A DNA stretch of 64,000 nucleotides from Streptomyces humidus (GCF_014649655.1 NZ_BMTL01000004.1:80340-144339); one strand, 5' to 3'; counted from the stretch's first letter, positions 24,646 through 35,527 are shown. Notes: generated from the letters alone by a model not told the origin. A program made the numbers and translations.

Positions 24646-25955
24646 GCCCCGTGTCCCGCGGTGTGAACTCCACCCTTCCGGGTGACCCCCCCGGCGGACG
24701 GCGCGCCATGGCCGTCTGGGGGATCGGCGTCTCGGTCTACTTCGTCGCGGTCATCTTCCGCACATCGCTGGGAGTGGCCGGCCTCGACGCCGCCGACCGT
24801 TTCCAGGTGAACGCCTCGGCTCTGTCGACGTTCTCCATCCTGCAGCTCCTCGTCTACGCCGGCATGCAGATACCGGTGGGCCTGCTGGTCGACCGGCTCG
24901 GCACGAAGAAGGTGCTGGCCATCGGCGTCGTGCTGTTCACGGCCGGTCAGCTCGGCTTCGCCTTCTCCCCGTCCTACGGCACGGCACTCACCTCGCGCGC
25001 CCTGCTGGGCTGCGGGGACGCGATGACGTTCATCAGCGTGCTGCGGCTGGGGACCCGGTGGTTCCCGGCGCGGCGCGGGCCGATGGTCGCCCAGCTCGCA
25101 GGCCTCGCCGGGATGGCGGGCAACCTCGTCTCCACCCTGGTCCTGGCCCGTCTGCTGCACGACGTCGGCTGGACGGCGGCCTTCGCGGGCAGCGCGCTGG
25201 CGGGCGTGGTGGTGCTGGTCCTGCTGCTGCTGTTCCTGAAGGACCACCCCGAGGGCTACGAACCGGAGCCGTTCCCACACCGGGGCGCGGCCTACGTGCG
25301 CCGCCAGATCGCCGCGTCCTGGCGTGAGCCGGGCACCCGGCTGGGCCTGTGGGTGCACTTCACCACGCAGTTCCCCGCCATGGTGTTCCTGCTGCTGTGG
25401 GGGCTTCCGTTCCTGGTGCAGGCACAGGGCCTGACCCGGGCCACGGCCGGTGAGCTCCTCACGCTGGTGGTCGTGTGCAACATGGTCGTGGGTCTGGTCT
25501 ACGGCCAGACGGTCGCCCGTCACCACGGGGCGCGGCTGCCGCTGGCCCTGGGCACGGTGGGCGCGACGGCCCTGATGTGGGCGGCGACACTGGCCTGGCC
25601 CGGCGACCACGCGCCGATGTGGCTGCTCGTGGTGCTCTGCGCGGTCCTCGGCGCGTGCGGACCCGCCAGCATGCTCGGGTTCGACTTCGCCCGGCCTGCG
25701 AACCCGCCCGAGCGCCAGGGGACGGCCTCCGGCATCACGAACATGGGCGGCTTCGTGGCGTCCATGACGACGCTGTTCGCGATCGGCGTGCTGCTGGACG
25801 CGACCGGCGGCGACTACACCATCGCCTTCTCCTTCGTCTTCGTCCTGCAGGCCCTCGGCGTCAGCCAGATCCTGCGCCTGCGCGGGCGGGCGGCCCGGCG
25901 GGAGCGGGAGCGGCTGGTGGCCAGCAGGGTGGAGACGGTGCACGTGCCCGCCTGA
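24642..25955 (+). CDS. Major facilitator superfamily transporter
   Basis: 437 aa, about 12 membrane helices. The loop 2-3 signature is seen as GLLVDRLGTKKVL; other helices include LALTSRALLGCGDAM-like, VVVLVLLLLFLKDHPEGYEP (helix 6 and central loop) and PMWLLVVLCAVLGACGPAS. The GVAGLDAADRFQVNASALST start resembles sugar-acid/oxalate-type MFS permeases. Start ATG overlaps the GntR stop, indicating a two-gene operon under GntR control. The substrate cannot be assigned. Confidence 0.93.
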   Translation: MSPVSRGVNSTLPGDPPGGRRAMAVWGIGVSVYFVAVIFRTSLGVAGLDAADRFQVNASALSTFSILQLLVYAGMQIPVGLLVDRLGTKKVLAIGVVLFTAGQLGFAFSPSYGTALTSRALLGCGDAMTFISVLRLGTRWFPARRGPMVAQLAGLAGMAGNLVSTLVLARLLHDVGWTAAFAGSALAGVVVLVLLLLFLKDHPEGYEPEPFPHRGAAYVRRQIAASWREPGTRLGLWVHFTTQFPAMVFLLLWGLPFLVQAQGLTRATAGELLTLVVVCNMVVGLVYGQTVARHHGARLPLALGTVGATALMWAATLAWPGDHAPMWLLVVLCAVLGACGPASMLGFDFARPANPPERQGTASGITNMGGFVASMTTLFAIGVLLDATGGDYTIAFSFVFVLQALGVSQILRLRGRAARRERERLVASRVETVHVPA

Positions 25956-25983
25956 GGACGGCTGCACGCCTGAGGACTGCTGC

Positions 25984-26076
25984 CCGTCCTCGCGCGGCGC
26001 GAGGACGGCCGGCCCGTCCCCGCGCGGCTCGACGGAGAGGGAGCCGCGTCCCGTGCGACCGGGTCGCGGCTCCCTC
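25984..26076. terminator. Two hairpins between MFS gene and bkdC (first bkd operon)
   Basis: First hairpin: CCGTCCTCGCGC / GCGCGAGGACGG at 25984-26008, ending the MFS operon. Second: GAGGGAGCCGCG (26037-26048) / CGCGGCTCCCTC (26065-26076), next to the end of the leftward bkd operon. Confidence 0.8.
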
Positions 26077-26092
26077 CGCCGGGCTCGGCCGC

Positions 26093-27556
26093 TCAGCCCC
26101 AGGTGATCAGTCTCTTCGGCTGCTCCAGGATCGCCGCCACGTCGGCCAGCACCCTGGAGCCCAGTTCCCCGTCCACGAGGCGGTGGTCGAAGCTCAGCGC
26201 CAGGGTGGTGACCTGGCGGGGCTTGACCTTGCCCTTGTGGACCCACGGCTGGAGCTTGATCGCGCCGATCGCGAGGATGGCGGACTCGCCGGAGTTGAGG
26301 ATCGGGGTGCCGGTGTCGACGCCGAAGACGCCGACGTTGGTGATGGTCACGGTGCCGCCCTGCATGGCGGCGGGGGACGTCCTGCCCTCCCTCGCCGTGG
26401 ACACCAGTTCGCCGAGGGACTCCGCCAGCTGCGGCAGCGTCTTGGCGTGCGCGTCCTTGATGTTCGGGACCAGCAGCCCTCTGGGGGTGGCCGCCGCGAT
26501 GCCCAGGTTGACGTAGTGCTTGACCACGATCTCCTGCGCCGCCTCGTCCCAGGACGCGTTGATCTCCGGGTGTCGCTTGACGGCGACCAGCAGAGCCTTG
26601 GCGATGAGGAGGAGCGGGTTGACCCTGAGGCCTTCCATGTCCTTGTCCCGCTTGAGCTCCTCGACGAGCTTCAGCGTGCGGGTCACGTCGATCGTCACGA
26701 ACTCCGTGACGTGCGGCGCGGTGAACGCCGAGCCGACCATCGCCGCCGCCGTCGCCTTGCGCACGCCCTTGACCGGGATGCGGGTCTCCCGGGCCGTGTC
26801 GTACGAGGCCACGGGCGCGGCCGCGGGGGCCGTGACCAGGGCCGGGGCGGCCGGCTCGGGCGCCGTCGGAGCGGACACGGCGGCCGGGGCCGCCGCCGCG
26901 TGGACGTCCTCACGGGTGATGACGCCGTCCGGGCCGGACGGCACCACCGTGGCGAGATCGACGCCCAGGTCCTTGGCCAGCTTGCGGACCGGCGGCTTGG
27001 CCAGCGGCCGTTCCCGCACGGCGGCCGGGCCGCCGTGGCCGTTCAGCTCCGCCTGGAGGGTCTCCGGGACCCGCGGGACGGTGATCTCCGGGCCCTTGCG
27101 CGGCCGGCGCTTGGTGGAGGACGCGGCCACGCCGTAGCCGACGAGCACCGGCTGCCGGCCCGAGCCCGCCGGCTTCGCCGCCTCGGGCTTCACGGACCCG
27201 GCCGACGTCGCCTCGGCCTTCGGCCGGGCTTCCTCCGGCGAGGCCTGCGGCTGCGCGGGAGCCTGCGCCGGTACCCCGGCGACCGGGCCCGCGCCGCCCG
27301 CCACGTCCACCGCGATGATCGATGTGCCCACGTCGACCGTGGTGCCCTCGGGGAAGTGCAGCGCGCGCACGACGCCGTCGTAGGGGATGGGCAGTTCCAC
27401 GGCGGCCTTTGCGGTCTCGACCTCGCAGACCACCTGGCCGTCCGTCACCGTGTCGCCCGGCTGGACGTACCACTTGAGGATCTCGGCCTCGGTGAGCCCC
27501 TCGCCCACGTCGGGCATCTTGAACTCGCGTACGGACGCTTCCGTCATCGTCGTCAC
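26093..27556 (-). CDS. bkdC: Branched-chain 2-oxo acid dehydrogenase E2 (dihydrolipoyl acyltransferase), operon 1
   Basis: 487 aa from GTG 27556 (AGGAG 6 nt upstream); ATG 27547 is the alternative. The N-terminal lipoyl domain has the lipoylated Lys in EVETAKAAVELPIP. A long Ala/Pro linker leads to the peripheral subunit-binding domain (PPVRKLAKDLGVDLATV), then the catalytic acyltransferase domain ending in SFDHRLVDGELGSRVL (HxxxDG active site). E2 moves the branched acyl group from lipoyl to CoA, making isobutyryl-, isovaleryl- and 2-methylbutyryl-CoA. Last gene of the bkdABC order; E3 is not in the window. Confidence 0.95.
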   Translation of the reverse strand: MTTMTEASVREFKMPDVGEGLTEAEILKWYVQPGDTVTDGQVVCEVETAKAAVELPIPYDGVVRALHFPEGTTVDVGTSIIAVDVAGGAGPVAGVPAQAPAQPQASPEEARPKAEATSAGSVKPEAAKPAGSGRQPVLVGYGVAASSTKRRPRKGPEITVPRVPETLQAELNGHGGPAAVRERPLAKPPVRKLAKDLGVDLATVVPSGPDGVITREDVHAAAAPAAVSAPTAPEPAAPALVTAPAAAPVASYDTARETRIPVKGVRKATAAAMVGSAFTAPHVTEFVTIDVTRTLKLVEELKRDKDMEGLRVNPLLLIAKALLVAVKRHPEINASWDEAAQEIVVKHYVNLGIAAATPRGLLVPNIKDAHAKTLPQLAESLGELVSTAREGRTSPAAMQGGTVTITNVGVFGVDTGTPILNSGESAILAIGAIKLQPWVHKGKVKPRQVTTLALSFDHRLVDGELGSRVLADVAAILEQPKRLITWG

Positions 27557-27566
27557 GACCCTCTCC

Positions 27567-28559
27567 TCAGTACGCCAGGGCACGGTCGACGGCGTCGAGC
27601 ACCCGGTCCAGGCCCGGCAGGTACTCCTCCTCCAGGCGCGCCGGCGGGTACGGGGCGTGATAGCCGCCGACCCGCAGAACCGGCGCCTCCAAGTGGTAGA
27701 AGCAGCGCTCGGTGATCCGGGCGGCGATCTCCGCGCCCGAACCGAAGAACACCGGCGCCTCGTGGACGACGACCAGGCGTCGGGTCTTCTCCACCGACGT
27801 CTGGATCGAGTCGAAGTCCAGCGGGGACACCGAGCGCAGGTCCAGGACCTCCAGGTTCTTGCCCTCCTCGGCGGCCGCGGCGGCGACCTCCTGACAGAGC
27901 TTCACCATCGGTCCGTAGGCGACGAGGGTCAGGTCCGTGCCCTCGCGGACCACCTGGGCCTTGTGCAACGGGCCGGGGATGGCCTCGGTGTTCACCTCGG
28001 CCTTGTCCCAGTAGCGCCGCTTCGGCTCGAAGAAGATCACCGGGTCGTCGCTCTGGATGGCCTGCTGCATCATCCAGTACGCGTCGGACGCGTTGGACGG
28101 GGAGACGATCTTCAGGCCCGCCACATGCGCGAAGAGCGCTTCCGGCGACTCCGAGTGGTGCTCGACCGCGCCGATGCCGCCGCCGTAGGGGATGCGCACG
28201 ACGACCGGCAGCTTGACCTTGCCCAGCGAGCGCGCGTGCATCTTCGCGAGCTGGGTGACGATCTGGTCGTAGGCCGGGAAGACGAAACCGTCGAACTGGA
28301 TCTCCACCACCGGGCGGTAGCCGCGCAGGGCCAGCCCGATCGCGGTGCCGACGATGCCCGACTCGGCGAGCGGGGTGTCGATGACACGGCTCTCGCCGAA
28401 GTCCTTCTGCAGACCGTCCGTCACCCGGAAGACGCCGCCTAGCTTGCCGACGTCCTCGCCCATGATCAGGACCTTGGGGTCCGCTTCCAGGGCGCGGCGC
28501 AGCGACTCGTTGATCGCCTTGGCCAGGGCCATGTTCTTGGTGCTCGCGGTGACCGCCAT
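27567..28559 (-). CDS. bkdB: Branched-chain 2-oxo acid dehydrogenase E1 beta, operon 1
   Basis: 330 aa. Typical transketolase-like beta subunit: VLIMGEDVGKLGGVFRVTDG, RVIDTPLAESGIVGTAIGLA, QFDGFVFPAYDQIV, VRIPYGGGIGAVEHHSESPE and FFEPKRRYW; the C-terminal part holds a TPP-stabilising domain ending YLPGLDRVLDAVDRALAY. It pairs with E1 alpha to decarboxylate 2-oxoisovalerate and related acids. It lies 1 bp after bkdA and 10 bp before bkdC, forming a tightly packed operon. Confidence 0.96.
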   Translation of the reverse strand: MAVTASTKNMALAKAINESLRRALEADPKVLIMGEDVGKLGGVFRVTDGLQKDFGESRVIDTPLAESGIVGTAIGLALRGYRPVVEIQFDGFVFPAYDQIVTQLAKMHARSLGKVKLPVVVRIPYGGGIGAVEHHSESPEALFAHVAGLKIVSPSNASDAYWMMQQAIQSDDPVIFFEPKRRYWDKAEVNTEAIPGPLHKAQVVREGTDLTLVAYGPMVKLCQEVAAAAAEEGKNLEVLDLRSVSPLDFDSIQTSVEKTRRLVVVHEAPVFFGSGAEIAARITERCFYHLEAPVLRVGGYHAPYPPARLEEEYLPGLDRVLDAVDRALAY

Positions 28560-28560
28560 C

Positions 28561-29781
28561 TCAGTTCCCCCCCGTACCCGCGGCGAAGCCGCTCTCGGAT
28601 TCCGTCGCGAACGACGCCTGGTACGCGGCGAACTGCGCCCGCTCCTCGTCGACCAGCGCGTGTCCGTCCGCGTACACGTTCTCGAAGATCGCGAAGTGGT
28701 CCGGGTCCGGCATGGCGCGGACCGCTTCGCGCACTCGCCTGCCCAACGCCTCGCTCTCCGCTTCGAGTTCCGCGAAGAATCCCTCGTCCGTGTGGTTTGA
28801 GGCCTCCAGGTGTCGGCGCAGGCGCAGGATCGGGTCCTTCGCCTCCCAGGCCTCGCGCTCCTCGTCGGCCCGGTACTTCGTCGGGTCGTCGGAGGTGGTG
28901 TGGGCGCCCATGCGGTACGTGTACGCCTCGACGAGGGTGGGACCCTCGCCGTTGCGGGCCCGCTCCAGTGCCCACCGGGTGACCGCCAGGCAGGCCAGCA
29001 CGTCGTTGCCGTCCACGCGGACGCCCGGGAAGCCGTAGCCCTGCGCGCGCTGGTAGAGCGGGACGCGGGTCTGCTTCTCGGTGGGCTCGGAGATCGCCCA
29101 CTGGTTGTTCTGGCAGAAGAACACGACCGGCGCGTTGTAGACCGCGGAGAAGGTGAAGGACTCCGCCACGTCGCCCTGGCTGGAGGCGCCGTCGCCGAAG
29201 TAGGCGATGACCGCGCTGTCCGCGCCGTCCTTGGCGACGCCCATCGCGTACCCGGTCGCGTGCAGCGTCTGGGAGCCGATGACGATGGTGTACAGGTGGA
29301 AGTTGTTGCTGTTGGGGTCCCAGCCGCCGTTGTTCACGCCGCGGAACATGCCGAGCAGGTTCGTCGGGTCGACCCCGCGGCACCAGGCGACGCCGTGTTC
29401 GCGGTAGGTCGGGAAGACGTAGTCGTCCTCGCGGGTGGCCCGGCCGGAGCCGATCTGGGCGGCCTCCTGGCCGAGCAGTGAGGCCCACAGGCCCAGTTCG
29501 CCCTGGCGCTGCAGGGCGGTGGCCTCGGCGTCGAAGCGGCGGGTGAGCACCATGTCGCGGTAGAGGCCGCGGAGGTCTTCAGGGGTGACACCGGAGACGT
29601 ACTTGGCGTACTCGGCGTTCTTGGCGTTCTTGACCCGCTTGCCCTCCGGCGTCAGCAGCTGCACGAGCTCGGGCTCGGCGCTCTTCCTGGCGGTGGTGCG
29701 GGTGCGCTCGGTGCCGCTGGCGCCGGCCTTGCTTCCGGCGCTGCGTCGCGGCTTGTGCGCGGCAGTGCTCTCCACGGTCAC
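28561..29781 (-). CDS. bkdA: Branched-chain 2-oxo acid dehydrogenase E1 alpha, operon 1
   Basis: 406 aa from GTG 29781, chosen because GGAGGAG lies 5 nt upstream; a longer ATG start at 29880 begins inside an intergenic repeat. The TPP motif runs from GDGASSQGDVAESFTF to CQNNQWAI. RYRADEEREAWEAKDPI and the YTYRMGAHTTSDDP loop are the phosphorylation-loop region of BCKDH alpha chains. The N-terminal 60 residues are a basic/Ser-Thr-rich extension (PRRSAGSKAGASGTERTRTT) not needed for catalysis. First gene of the operon. Confidence 0.95.
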   Translation of the reverse strand: MTVESTAAHKPRRSAGSKAGASGTERTRTTARKSAEPELVQLLTPEGKRVKNAKNAEYAKYVSGVTPEDLRGLYRDMVLTRRFDAEATALQRQGELGLWASLLGQEAAQIGSGRATREDDYVFPTYREHGVAWCRGVDPTNLLGMFRGVNNGGWDPNSNNFHLYTIVIGSQTLHATGYAMGVAKDGADSAVIAYFGDGASSQGDVAESFTFSAVYNAPVVFFCQNNQWAISEPTEKQTRVPLYQRAQGYGFPGVRVDGNDVLACLAVTRWALERARNGEGPTLVEAYTYRMGAHTTSDDPTKYRADEEREAWEAKDPILRLRRHLEASNHTDEGFFAELEAESEALGRRVREAVRAMPDPDHFAIFENVYADGHALVDEERAQFAAYQASFATESESGFAAGTGGN

Positions 29782-29822
29782 GTGTGCTCCTCCGTCGGTC
29801 CGGCCCCCGGGGTCGCCGGGTG

Positions 29823-29860
29823 GCTGGGGTCCCCCCGGCTCTCCAAGAGCCTGAGGGAGC
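29823..29860. repeat. Intergenic GGGGTCCCCCC-type repeat element, copy 2
   Basis: GCTGGGGTCCCCCCGGCTCT followed by CCAAGAGCCTGAGGGAGCGG. Its core shares GGGGTCCCCCCG with 21781-21792. The AGAGCC/GGCTCT pair makes the hairpin. Confidence 0.55.
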
Positions 29861-30004
29861 GGCTCACCTGTTTCCGACACCCGTGCACGGGGTGGGTGTC
29901 ACTCGGCCGGAACAGGCGTGACAGGTGCCCCGGCGAGCGCCCTGCGGTCGACACGTTACCCAGTGCTTCACATTTCTGTGTAACCCTCCTGACCTGCGTT
30001 TTTG

Positions 30005-30018
30005 CTTGGATTTCCAAG
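30005..30018. promoter_or_regulatory. Inverted repeat, possible operator
   Basis: CTTGGA-TT-TCCAAG, perfect 6-bp arms in an unusually AT-rich patch 224 bp upstream of bkdA. A regulator (for example an Lrp-type protein) may bind here; nothing in the sequence identifies it. Confidence 0.35.
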
Positions 30019-30408
30019 TAAATCGGCAAAGTCGGAAAGGAGCCTGGTCACAGCCTTGCAGGAGGCCGGAGCAACGGCACGTTATCCCGGCCACCCGCGC
30101 CACGGGAAGAGCCCTCGGGGAGCGACCTGCGGCCGTTCGGGCGGGCGGGGAGGAGGCCTGCGGGCCCCCGCGGCCGCCGACCGCCCCGCCCGGCGGGCCC
30201 CTCACCGGCTTCCTCGCGGCGCTCTCGTGGCGCTGTCATGGGCACGCTCGCCGGGGCCTCGTGACGCCCTCGCCGGCACCCTCTCCGGCACTCCGCCGCG
30301 GGCCTCGGCATGACCTGACGCGACCGCCTGTGACACCTGTTGACGTCCGGTGACCATCTGTGACAACGCCCAGCTCACGGGCCGGAATCGTGGCCTAGCA
30401 TCGGGCGC

Positions 30409-31710
30409 GTGCCGCGCTCCTGTGTACCCCCCTCAATGCCCCACGCGCCCCCTCTGGGCACGTTGCTCCACCGGTACGCCGCCGGCTCCGCACTCGCCTG
30501 CGAGCCCGTCGAGGAGGGGCTGCTCAACCGCGGATACCGGCTGCGCACCACCCGGGGTTGTTACTTCCTCAAGCACCACTTCGACCCGGACACCGCCGAC
30601 ACCGCGTCGATCACCCGTCAGCACCGGGTCACCGAGCGCCTGGCTGATCTGGGCGTCCCGGTCGCTCCCCCGCTGCCCGGCCGCGACGGCCGCACGGTCG
30701 CCGTCGTCGGCGGCCACGCCTACGCCCTCCACCCGTGGATCGAGGGCCGCCACCGCCACGGCTCCCAGCTCACCCCCGGCCAGTGCGGCCGTCTCGGAGC
30801 GCTGCTCGGGGTGGTGCACGCCAGCCTGGAGCACGTGATGCGCGCGCCCGCCGGGCAGTCGGCACCGGGGCCTGAGGCGCGGGTGCCTCCGGCGCGCGAA
30901 CCGGAGCGCACCACCCAGGCCGGGCGCGGCGCCCGCGCCGATCGCGCCCCCCGTTCGCAGCGCACCCCGCCCGCCGAGCCCGTCACCGCCCCGGCGGGTC
31001 CCCCCACGCCCGCCGCCCCTGTCCGGACCGACAGGGCCGACCGGCTCGACCGGCTCGACCGGGTAGGGCCGGTGCCGCCGGTCGGGCCCGCCGCCCCCTT
31101 AGGATCCGCCGCTGCGGAACGAGGCCGAACCGGAGTCCTCGCCCCGAGCCCCGACCCCGCGGACACCTTCGTCCTCATCGAGGATCTCCTCGCGCGGGTG
31201 CGACGCCACCGCCCCGCCGACTGCTTCGACGAACTCGCCCGCCACCGCCTCCTGGAGCGGCGCGGGCTCCTGGAACGGCACGCCGGCCGGCGCCCCCCGC
31301 ACGGCGGCCCGGTCGGCTGGGTGCACGGGGACTTCCACCCCTTCAACCTGCTCTACCGCGGGGACGCACCCGCCGCCATCATCGACTGGGACCGGCTCGG
31401 GGTGCAGCCCCCCGCGGAGGAGGCCGTCCGCGCGGCCGCGATCTTCTTCGTCCGGCCCGACGGCACGCTCGACCTGCCGAAGGCGAGGACGTACGCACGC
31501 GCGTACCGGCGGGCGGCGGGTGCCTCACCGCGCGAACTCGCGGCGGCCGTGCACCGCGTGTGGTGGGAACGGCTCAACGACTTCTGGATGCTGCGCTGGC
31601 ACTACGAGCGCGGCGACACCCGCGCGGACTCCCAGTTCCCGGCGTCCTCGGCGCTCGCCGTCTGGTGGACACGGGAGTACGACGCCGTCTGCGGGGCGTT
31701 CACGGACTGA
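30409..31710 (+). CDS. Aminoglycoside-phosphotransferase/choline-kinase-like protein with low-complexity insert
   Basis: 433 aa. The kinase-like APH fold is visible: YFLKHHFDPDT (N-lobe Lys), a hinge in HAYALHPWIEG, the catalytic loop VGWVHGDFHPFNLLYR (HxDxxxxN) and the metal motif AAIIDWDRLG. An insert of about 100 residues (nt about 30845-31140), rich in Pro, Ala, Arg and Asp-Arg-Leu repeats, separates hinge and catalytic loop, making it longer than the usual about 330 aa. Start GTG 30409 has a TAGCAT -10-like box 14 bp upstream, so it may be leaderless; ATG 30436 is an alternative. Substrate unknown; antibiotic resistance cannot be inferred. Confidence 0.85.
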   Translation: MPRSCVPPSMPHAPPLGTLLHRYAAGSALACEPVEEGLLNRGYRLRTTRGCYFLKHHFDPDTADTASITRQHRVTERLADLGVPVAPPLPGRDGRTVAVVGGHAYALHPWIEGRHRHGSQLTPGQCGRLGALLGVVHASLEHVMRAPAGQSAPGPEARVPPAREPERTTQAGRGARADRAPRSQRTPPAEPVTAPAGPPTPAAPVRTDRADRLDRLDRVGPVPPVGPAAPLGSAAAERGRTGVLAPSPDPADTFVLIEDLLARVRRHRPADCFDELARHRLLERRGLLERHAGRRPPHGGPVGWVHGDFHPFNLLYRGDAPAAIIDWDRLGVQPPAEEAVRAAAIFFVRPDGTLDLPKARTYARAYRRAAGASPRELAAAVHRVWWERLNDFWMLRWHYERGDTRADSQFPASSALAVWWTREYDAVCGAFTD

Positions 31711-31752
31711 TCCGGCGGAGCCCCTCGGCCCGGCCCGGTCCCGCCGGAACGC

Positions 31753-31794
31753 GCACGCGCGCGTGCAGCCCGGTCAGGGCCCACGCGCGCGTGG
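31753..31794. terminator. Paired self-complementary CG-alternating palindromes
   Basis: GCACGCGCGCGTGC (31753-31766) and CCACGCGCGCGTGG (31781-31794), each a perfect palindrome and able to pair with the other over a 14-nt loop. They lie between convergent genes and are a likely bidirectional terminator. Alternating purine-pyrimidine runs are also Z-DNA prone. Confidence 0.6.
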
Positions 31795-31863
31795 AGGACG
31801 AAGTGGAGGACGAGACGCAGCCGCCGGACCGGTGATCCACCGGCCCGTCACCCGGCGATCCGG

Positions 31864-33447
<1,584 letters not shown>

Positions 33448-33805
33448 CAGTCCTCGCCGTCGTTTCTGCCCGCGGTGCGCGCGGTGTTGTCACGGTCTCC
33501 GTCGGCCACGCTACAGCCTCCGCGCAAGCCGCCGGTCCGGGACGATCCCCGGAACGATCCCCGGGGAGGACCCCGGCGCCCGTCCGGGACGGACCGGCCA
33601 TCAAACCCGTACTCCGTGCAGCCGTGCAAATTCTGTGTACCGGCTGCACGGCACCTGTAACGCTTCCGCGACGCTTCTTTCTCTTAGGGTCACGGAACGG
33701 GCACCGAACTTGACGTGTCGGTGCCCTGCGGCAGACTTGGCCGGGAATAGCGCTTTCGGTCGACGACGGTCAACGGCGCCAGAAGGTCTACGGGGGACGC
33801 AGAAA
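33448..33805. other. Divergent promoter region of the two kinase genes
   Basis: 358 bp without a gene. Contains a short direct repeat GGACGATCCCCGGAACGATC at 33540-33559, AT-richer DNA at 33625-33700 and the GGGGGAC ribosome site of the rightward kinase. No operator can be named. Confidence 0.6.
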
Positions 33806-35437
33806 ATGAGCCAGGACGGCGCGCAGGGCCGGTACGCGGGGCGAGCGCTCGCCGCCGGACGCTATCAGCTGCGCGACTTGCTCGGCGAGGGCGGCATGGC
33901 CTCGGTTCACCTCGCCTACGACGCCGTGCTCGACCGCCAGGTCGCGGTGAAGACCCTGCACACCGAACTGGGCCGTGAGCAGGCCTTCCGCGAGCGGTTC
34001 CGCCGCGAGGCGCAGGCCGTGGCCAAGCTCACGCACACCAACATCGTCTCCGTCTTCGACACGGGCGAGGACGACGTGGACGGGCTCACCACGCCCTACA
34101 TCGTCATGGAGTACATCGAGGGCCGCCCGCTCGGCTCGGTGCTCGACGAAGACGTGCACCGGCAGGGCGCGATGCCGGCCGACAAGGCCCTGAAGATCAC
34201 CGCGGACGTCCTGGCCGCGCTGGAGATCAGCCACGAAATGGGGCTGGTCCACCGCGACATCAAGCCCGGCAACGTGATGATGACCAAGCGCGGCGTGGTC
34301 AAGGTGATGGACTTCGGCATCGCACGGGCCATGCAGTCCGGCGTCACCTCGATGACGCAGACGGGCATGGTCGTCGGAACCCCGCAGTACCTCTCGCCCG
34401 AACAGGCCCTCGGGCGCGGGGTGGACGCCCGCTCCGACCTGTACTCGGTCGGCATCATGCTGTTCCAACTGGTCACCGGGCGGCTGCCGTTCGAGGCCGA
34501 TTCACCGCTTGCGATCGCGTACGCGCACGTGCAGGAGGAGCCCGTGGCTCCCTCCTCGGTCAACCGGGCGCTGCCCCCGGCCGTCGACGCGCTCGTCGCC
34601 CGCGCGCTGAAGAAGAACCCGAACGAGCGTTTTCCGACCGCGGTCGCCATGCGTGACGAGTGTCTGCGGGTCGCCGCGTCCTTCCAGCCGGCCCCGCCGA
34701 GCATCGTCCCGGGCGCGCAGACGTCCAGCGGCGCCGGCGTCGGCTCGGCGGTGTTCCCGCCGGTCGGCCAGGGCACCCCGCCGCAGGGGAGCGTGCAGAC
34801 GCCGTACCAGCCCGGCCCCCACCCGAACCCCTACGGCGCTCCGACACCCGCCGCGTCCTACGGCTACCCGCAGCAGGGCGGTTACCAGACACCCGCTCCG
34901 GCGTACAACCAGCAGGCGCCGCACACCCCGCCCGGCTATCACCTCAGCCCGCAGCCGTCGACCGCCGTCCCCTCCGGCTCGGGCGACAGCCGCAGGAACA
35001 GCAGGACGGTCCTCATCGGCTCGGCCGTCGTCGCCGTGGTCGCGGTCGGCGGTCTGATCGCCAGTCTCACCGCGGGCGGCGGCAGCGACGACGCGAAGGG
35101 CGGCGGGACCACGCGCTCCTCGCCGGCTACGACGAAGGCGGCGGACTACCGCGCGCCGGACCCCTCCAAGACGATCGACGCGACGGAGTGCTCCGAACCG
35201 CAGGAGTCGTACAACGACCCCGCCAAAATCCGGGTGCCGAACTTCAAGTTCAAGTACATCGGCTCGGTCAAGGCGTGCTTCCAGGCCGCCGGCTGGCAGT
35301 ACAAGATCACGAAGGTCGACGAGAACACCTACGGCGACGGGGCAGTCATGGAACAGTTCCCCTCCGCCGACACGGACGTCGACCCCAGGGACATGCCCGA
35401 GATCGAGCTCAAGGTCTCCACCGGCAACCCGGCGTGA
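33806..35437 (+). CDS. Membrane Ser/Thr protein kinase with C-terminal PASTA-like domain
   Basis: 543 aa from ATG 33806 (GGGGGAC 8 nt upstream). Kinase domain about 20-275: GEGGMASVH loop (27-35), Lys49, HRDIKPGNVM, DFGIA, and MTQTGMVVGTPQYLSPEQAL activation segment. A Pro/Tyr/Gln-rich cytoplasmic linker (GYPQQGGYQTPAPAYNQQ) precedes a membrane helix (TVLIGSAVVAVVAVGGLIAS). Outside, one PASTA-like module (VPNFKFKYIGSVKACFQAAG ... VMEQFPSADTDVDPRDMPEI) could sense muropeptides. It shares strong similarity with the divergent kinase in the catalytic domain, so the pair probably arose by duplication. Confidence 0.95.
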   Translation: MSQDGAQGRYAGRALAAGRYQLRDLLGEGGMASVHLAYDAVLDRQVAVKTLHTELGREQAFRERFRREAQAVAKLTHTNIVSVFDTGEDDVDGLTTPYIVMEYIEGRPLGSVLDEDVHRQGAMPADKALKITADVLAALEISHEMGLVHRDIKPGNVMMTKRGVVKVMDFGIARAMQSGVTSMTQTGMVVGTPQYLSPEQALGRGVDARSDLYSVGIMLFQLVTGRLPFEADSPLAIAYAHVQEEPVAPSSVNRALPPAVDALVARALKKNPNERFPTAVAMRDECLRVAASFQPAPPSIVPGAQTSSGAGVGSAVFPPVGQGTPPQGSVQTPYQPGPHPNPYGAPTPAASYGYPQQGGYQTPAPAYNQQAPHTPPGYHLSPQPSTAVPSGSGDSRRNSRTVLIGSAVVAVVAVGGLIASLTAGGGSDDAKGGGTTRSSPATTKAADYRAPDPSKTIDATECSEPQESYNDPAKIRVPNFKFKYIGSVKACFQAAGWQYKITKVDENTYGDGAVMEQFPSADTDVDPRDMPEIELKVSTGNPA

Positions 35438-35527
35438 CGTCCGGCCGGCGAGTCTGACGTCGTCCGGCCTCGGCTGCGCCCGCACCACACCGGACGATGG
35501 CGCCCGACGGCGTCCGGCCTCATGTGA

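Larger units (their letters stand above)
29782..30408. other. Long intergenic region between bkdA and the phosphotransferase gene
   Basis: No gene supported. It contains the repeat element at 29823-29860, a locally AT-rich patch (29960-30040) likely holding the bkd promoter, a CTTGGATTTCCAAG inverted repeat, and near 30320-30365 several TGTGAC/TTGAC-type words upstream of the rightward gene. Open frames across it are GC-rich shadows. Confidence 0.6.

Noticed and set aside
30002..30353. Small open frames in the bkdA upstream gap
   Set aside because: No ribosome sites, no conserved look, and composition changes abruptly from AT-rich to GC-rich within the frames.
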